In this document: positions 6,802-8,930 of the stretch, piece by piece
Layout: every line of letters starts with the position of its first letter
Numbering within the stretch: the first letter of the stretch is position 1
Source: Paracoccaceae bacterium
GTDB lineage: Bacteria > Pseudomonadota > Alphaproteobacteria > Rhodobacterales > Rhodobacteraceae
Direction: 5' to 3'
DNA length: 8,930 nt
Assembly (NCBI GenBank): GCA_015485375.1
Contig: WFTU01000409.1
Span: 1 to 8,930 of the forward strand
Position numbers and translations under genes: made by a program
Notes under the pieces: model-generated
What the model was told of the DNA's origin: nothing
The model's input: the letters and a program-made list of their open reading frames with translations, nothing else
Database searches by the model: none

Positions 6802-6990
6802 GCTGGCTCCGGTTATTGGCTGCCGGGGATTCTAGTTTGAGACCGCCGGAATTGCGAGTCTCTTTCGCCGGATTCCAACCTGACAATTCCCTGACAATCC
6901 CTGTAAGGGTTCTGAAGGTCCCGTTATGCCAGTTTGTCCTCATCGGGGACAGAATGATTCGTCCTCCTGACACCGCAGAAGGAAAAAACA
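6802..6990. promoter_or_regulatory. Divergent intergenic region between dnaX and the Tat-signal gene, with phased direct repeats
   Basis: This 189-base gap must hold the promoters for dnaX (minus) and the Tat-signal gene (plus). CGCCGGA occurs at 6844-6850 and 6866-6872 (22 bp apart), and CCTGACAAT at 6879-6887 and 6890-6898 (11 bp apart), with a degenerate third copy, CCTGTAAGG, at 6900-6908. Spacing by one or two helical turns suggests a protein-binding site. On the minus strand the second pair reads TTGTCA twice, resembling -35 boxes, and TAGAAT (6829-6834, minus) resembles a -10 box, but they are not at a workable distance from each other. TGTCC (6935-6939) and GGACA (6947-6951) form a further small dyad in the probable leader of the Tat gene. 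No promoter can be assigned firmly. Confidence 0.45.
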
Positions 6991-7395
6991 ATGACCAAGA
7001 CAACGAAAACCGAAGTACTCTCCCGCCGCAAGGCGCTGGCCCGCATCGGCGGCCTCGCCGCAGCAGCATACGCTGTTCCGGCCTTCACCACCCTGTCCAT
7101 GGCACAGGCCGGCAGCAGCACCAGCGCCCCGTCCGCTCCGTCGGCTCCGAGCGCTCCGTCCACTCCGAGCGTCCCGAGCGGCCCGACCGCTGCAACCGGC
7201 ACGACCACAGGTACTACCGGCCCGGGCGCCAACGCCACTCCTGCCGATATCGCAGCTGTCTGCGGCCCTGAAGACCTGACCAGCATTACCTACGTTCAGT
7301 GCGTCGTCGACAACGGCTTCCCGCTTCCGCCGGGCTTCGTTATTCCGGCAGGCGTAGTGGTTCCGGCCGGATATGGTGCCGGTGCCGTCTACTAA
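6991..7395 (+). CDS. Small Tat-signal protein with Ser-x-Pro repeats, unknown function
   Basis: The 134-residue protein is not recognised beyond its leader. Residues 11-40 form a twin-arginine signal: SRRKALARIGG, an Ala-rich hydrophobic core (AAAAYAVPAF), and an AQA cleavage motif at 38-40. The mature part of about 94 residues opens with seven tandem Ser-x-Pro triplets (45-65: x is Ala four times, then Thr, Val, Gly), then a Thr/Gly-rich stretch (TGTTTGTTG). A short segment with two cysteines follows (Cys91 and Cys104, 12 residues between), and a Pro/Gly/Val tail with repeated PAG ending in Tyr. An AGAAGGA Shine-Dalgarno precedes the ATG by about eight bases. It is the first plus-strand gene of a group with the HprK/PqqD fusion and a second Tat protein. 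It could be a substrate of the fusion protein, or a small surface or periplasmic structural protein; the former is inference from gene order. Confidence 0.8.
   Translation: MTKTTKTEVLSRRKALARIGGLAAAAYAVPAFTTLSMAQAGSSTSAPSAPSAPSAPSTPSVPSGPTAATGTTTGTTGPGANATPADIAAVCGPEDLTSITYVQCVVDNGFPLPPGFVIPAGVVVPAGYGAGAVY
7123..7185 (+). repeat. Seven 9-bp units encoding Ser-x-Pro triplets
   Basis: The stretch codes for seven consecutive Ser-x-Pro triplets. The DNA units are degenerate (TCC, TCG or AGC for Ser; GCC, GCT, ACT, GTC or GGC in the middle), with CTCCG recurring in several units. The repeat is therefore kept at protein level and is not a recent tandem duplication of DNA. Confidence 0.75.
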
Positions 7396-7457
7396 CCAAC
7401 AGATCACGCCGGGGGCGCTATCATATTTGTCCCTGACAGGGCCACCGGTGTAATCTT

Positions 7458-7488
7458 TTCCTCCCGCCCCCCTTTCCGGCGGGAGGAA
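7458..7488 (+). terminator. Strong hairpin between the Tat-signal gene and the HprK/PqqD gene
   Basis: TTCCTCCCGCC (7458-7468) and GGCGGGAGGAA (7478-7488) form a perfect 11-bp stem, rich in GC, with a nine-base loop. It lies 63 bases after the Tat gene stop and 27 bases before the next ATG. Only TCATTT follows, so termination is probably partial. It would fit an attenuator that makes the first gene more abundant than the second, or a 3'-end stabiliser for the first message. Confidence 0.65.
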
Positions 7489-7515
7489 TCATTTAACAGG
7501 TACGAAAGCGCTTTT

Positions 7516-8802
7516 ATGGACAGGACGGAAACATACCTGCACCTTGATGCCCTGAACGCCCCTGTTGCCCTGCGCGTGGACGACGCCTATTTGCGCGCCC
7601 TCCCCGCCGTTTTCGCGAACTGGCCTTTCGACCTGCGCAACAGCTTTTCCGAACAGCCCTTTGCCTCCGTTACCCTGAACAATACCGGCTATGCCCTGAC
7701 CTCTCCGTTCATGGAAGAAACAGTTACCCACAGCGATCCCGTTGACAGCCTGTGCGCGCTGGTCGTCGAAATCGCCTGGGCCCGCCTGCGCCAGAACACC
7801 CGCCTGCTGTGCCTGCACGGTGCCGCCGTCGAGTTTTCCGGCCGCCTCGTGGTTTTCCCCAGCACCCGCCGCGCCGGCAAAAGCACCCTTACCGTTGCGC
7901 TGGCCAGCGCCGGAAAAACCGTATTCACCGACGATTTCCTGCCGCTGCAGATCGGCGCCGACAACCGGATCGAGGGGCTGTCAAACGGCATCTCTCCGCG
8001 TCTGCGCCTGCCCGCCCCGCCGCAATTCGGCCTCCGCGCCAGCCAGTACATTACCGCCCGCCAGCAGATTTCCAACGCCCGCTACCAGTATGTGGTGCCC
8101 CGAGGTGCCGAACTCGCCCGTTTCAACCAGTCCGCCCCCCTCGGCGCGCTGGTCTTTCTGGAACGCGTCGAGGGGCAGCCCCCCGAACTCGAGGAAACAA
8201 CAGCGGCCGAGGCCCTGCGCGCCCTGATCACCCAGAACTTCTCGCGTGCCATGAACGCCGCGGGCATCCTGAAGGTCCTCGGCGCCGCGGCCGAACAGAC
8301 ACCGGCCTACCGCCTCCGTTACGATGCAGTGGAACCGGCCATCGCCCTGCTCGAAACCCGGTTTTCGGAATGGCAAACACCGGCTGCAACCTTCAACGAG
8401 CCCCCCGAGGACACCCTTTTCGCCTCGGCGCTGGAAACCGACAGCTGGGCCACCGGTCCCGACGTCGAAACCGACGCCCTCCTGCAGGCTCCGGGTATTA
8501 CCGAAGTCGCCACCAACGGCGAACGCTTCCTCTCGGGGCGCAATGGCAAAAGCATCCACAACCTCAATGACGGCGCCGCCATGATCTGGCGCCTGCTCGA
8601 GGAACCCTCCACCGCCAGCGAAATCATCGGGATGCTGCACGCGGTCTTTCCCGAACAGAAAATCGACACCATCCGTTCCGACGTAATGGAAACCCTGCGC
8701 GCCTTTGCCGCCAACGGTCTCCTCGTATCCAACGCCGAAATTTGCCAATCCGGCGAAATTCGGGCAGAAACAGTTCCAGAGCATGCAAACGGGAAACAGT
8801 AA
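7516..8802 (+). CDS. HPr-kinase-like domain fused to a PqqD-like peptide-binding domain
   Basis: This 428-residue cytoplasmic protein has two recognisable parts. The middle (about 98-145) follows the HPr kinase/phosphorylase core in order: CLHGAAVEF with His101 at the position of the catalytic His, a P-loop STRRAGKST (116-124, Lys122), then VFTDDFLPL with Asp139-Asp140, matching the Asp pair after the HprK P-loop. The first P-loop glycine is replaced by Ser116. The C-terminal part (about 330-404) is a PqqD-like domain with the family pattern: LNDGAAMIWRLLEEP, T-x-x-EII, then DVMETLRAF and NGLLV. Residues 1-90 and 150-300 are not recognised in detail. PqqD-like domains bind peptide substrates for modifying enzymes; HprK-like domains phosphorylate or dephosphorylate Ser. 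TIGRFAM models describe HPr-rel-A systems with separate HprK-related and PqqD-related genes; here both are in one chain. The Shine-Dalgarno is weak (GAAAG, 7504-7508). A Tat-signal gene begins two bases after the stop. Confidence 0.8.
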   Translation: MDRTETYLHLDALNAPVALRVDDAYLRALPAVFANWPFDLRNSFSEQPFASVTLNNTGYALTSPFMEETVTHSDPVDSLCALVVEIAWARLRQNTRLLCLHGAAVEFSGRLVVFPSTRRAGKSTLTVALASAGKTVFTDDFLPLQIGADNRIEGLSNGISPRLRLPAPPQFGLRASQYITARQQISNARYQYVVPRGAELARFNQSAPLGALVFLERVEGQPPELEETTAAEALRALITQNFSRAMNAAGILKVLGAAAEQTPAYRLRYDAVEPAIALLETRFSEWQTPAATFNEPPEDTLFASALETDSWATGPDVETDALLQAPGITEVATNGERFLSGRNGKSIHNLNDGAAMIWRLLEEPSTASEIIGMLHAVFPEQKIDTIRSDVMETLRAFAANGLLVSNAEICQSGEIRAETVPEHANGKQ

Positions 8803-8804
8803 CC

Positions 8805-8930
8805 ATGTCCTCGTGTAACCGTAGTTCAAACCCGACCCGTCGCGAGGCCCTGAAACGCCTCGGCCTTGCCGTGACCGCGGCCTATGTCGCGCCCAGCGTT
8901 CTGCTGGTGAGCGAGGCCCGCGCCGCCACA
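8805..8930 (+). CDS. Tat-signal protein, N-terminal fragment (runs off the window)
   Basis: The 42 codons visible encode a twin-arginine signal peptide: TRREALKRLG (11-20), an Ala-rich core with AAYVAPSVLLV, and a probable ARA cleavage site (38-40). Only two residues of the mature chain are seen, so its function cannot be told. The ATG is two bases after the TAA of the HprK/PqqD gene, with GGGAAA eight bases upstream, so the two are almost certainly co-transcribed and coupled. The leader closely resembles that of the Tat protein at 6991: both follow [ST]RR-x-AL-x-R-[IL]-G, then AAY and a Pro three residues on, and both end in A-x-A. The gene may be a second substrate or partner of the fusion protein. 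The truncation is the window edge, not a mutation. Confidence 0.75.
   Translation, partial: MSSCNRSSNPTRREALKRLGLAVTAAYVAPSVLLVSEARAAT

Noticed and set aside
5689..6840. 383-codon open frame on the plus strand opposite dnaX
   Set aside because: The product is His/Arg/Gln-rich without domains and lies wholly antisense to the well-supported dnaX.
7123..7185. CRISPR-like or minisatellite repeat
   Set aside because: Units are 9 bp, degenerate in DNA and in frame with Ser-x-Pro; there are no spacers and no exact DNA repeat array.
7516..8802. PEP carboxykinase, ABC ATPase or adenylate-kinase type P-loop protein
   Set aside because: The LHG motif before the P-loop and the Asp pair soon after it fit HprK; no ABC signature (LSGGQ) or adenylate-kinase LID features are present.
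8805..8930. Truncated pseudogene at the right edge
   Set aside because: The frame is open to the last base; the truncation is due only to the window boundary.

Overview
The window looks like chromosomal DNA of an alphaproteobacterium, most likely of the Rhodobacteraceae/Roseobacter group. The clues are the high GC content, the protein-level resemblance of the housekeeping genes, and the layout of a his cluster (hisA, two small unknowns, hisF, hisE) and a dnaX/ybaB/recR block. No tRNA, rRNA, CRISPR array, insertion sequence or phage gene is visible. The genus cannot be told from the sequence alone.

Layout. (1) Positions 1-2051, plus strand: the 3' end of hisA, a small two-pass membrane protein whose start overlaps the hisA stop, a 148-residue protein of unknown function with a Cys/His cluster, hisF and hisE. 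Most junctions overlap, so this is read as the end of a histidine-biosynthesis operon carrying two passenger genes. (2) 2128-3063, plus strand: an EamA-type drug/metabolite transporter, which meets recR tail-to-tail at a shared CTAG. (3) 3060-6801, minus strand, transcribed in the order dnaX, an exported protein with two PilJ-type domains, ybaB, recR. dnaX/ybaB/recR is a classic replication/repair cluster; the PilJ-domain gene is an insertion into it. (4) 6802-6990: a divergent intergenic region with short direct repeats spaced 11 and 22 bp apart. (5) 6991-8930, plus strand: a small Tat-signal protein with a Ser-x-Pro repeat, a perfect hairpin, a fusion of an HPr-kinase-like domain to a PqqD-like domain, and the start of a second Tat-signal protein cut by the window edge.

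The most interesting part is region 5. A PqqD-like module is normally a peptide-binding chaperone (RiPP recognition element), and HprK-like domains are P-loop Ser/Thr kinases. Here both are in one 428-residue polypeptide, flanked by two small proteins whose Tat leaders resemble each other. This suggests a small peptide- or protein-modification system whose substrates are exported by Tat. The domains and gene order are read from the sequence; the function is inference.

All calls rest on reading the sequence and recalling protein families; no database search was run.
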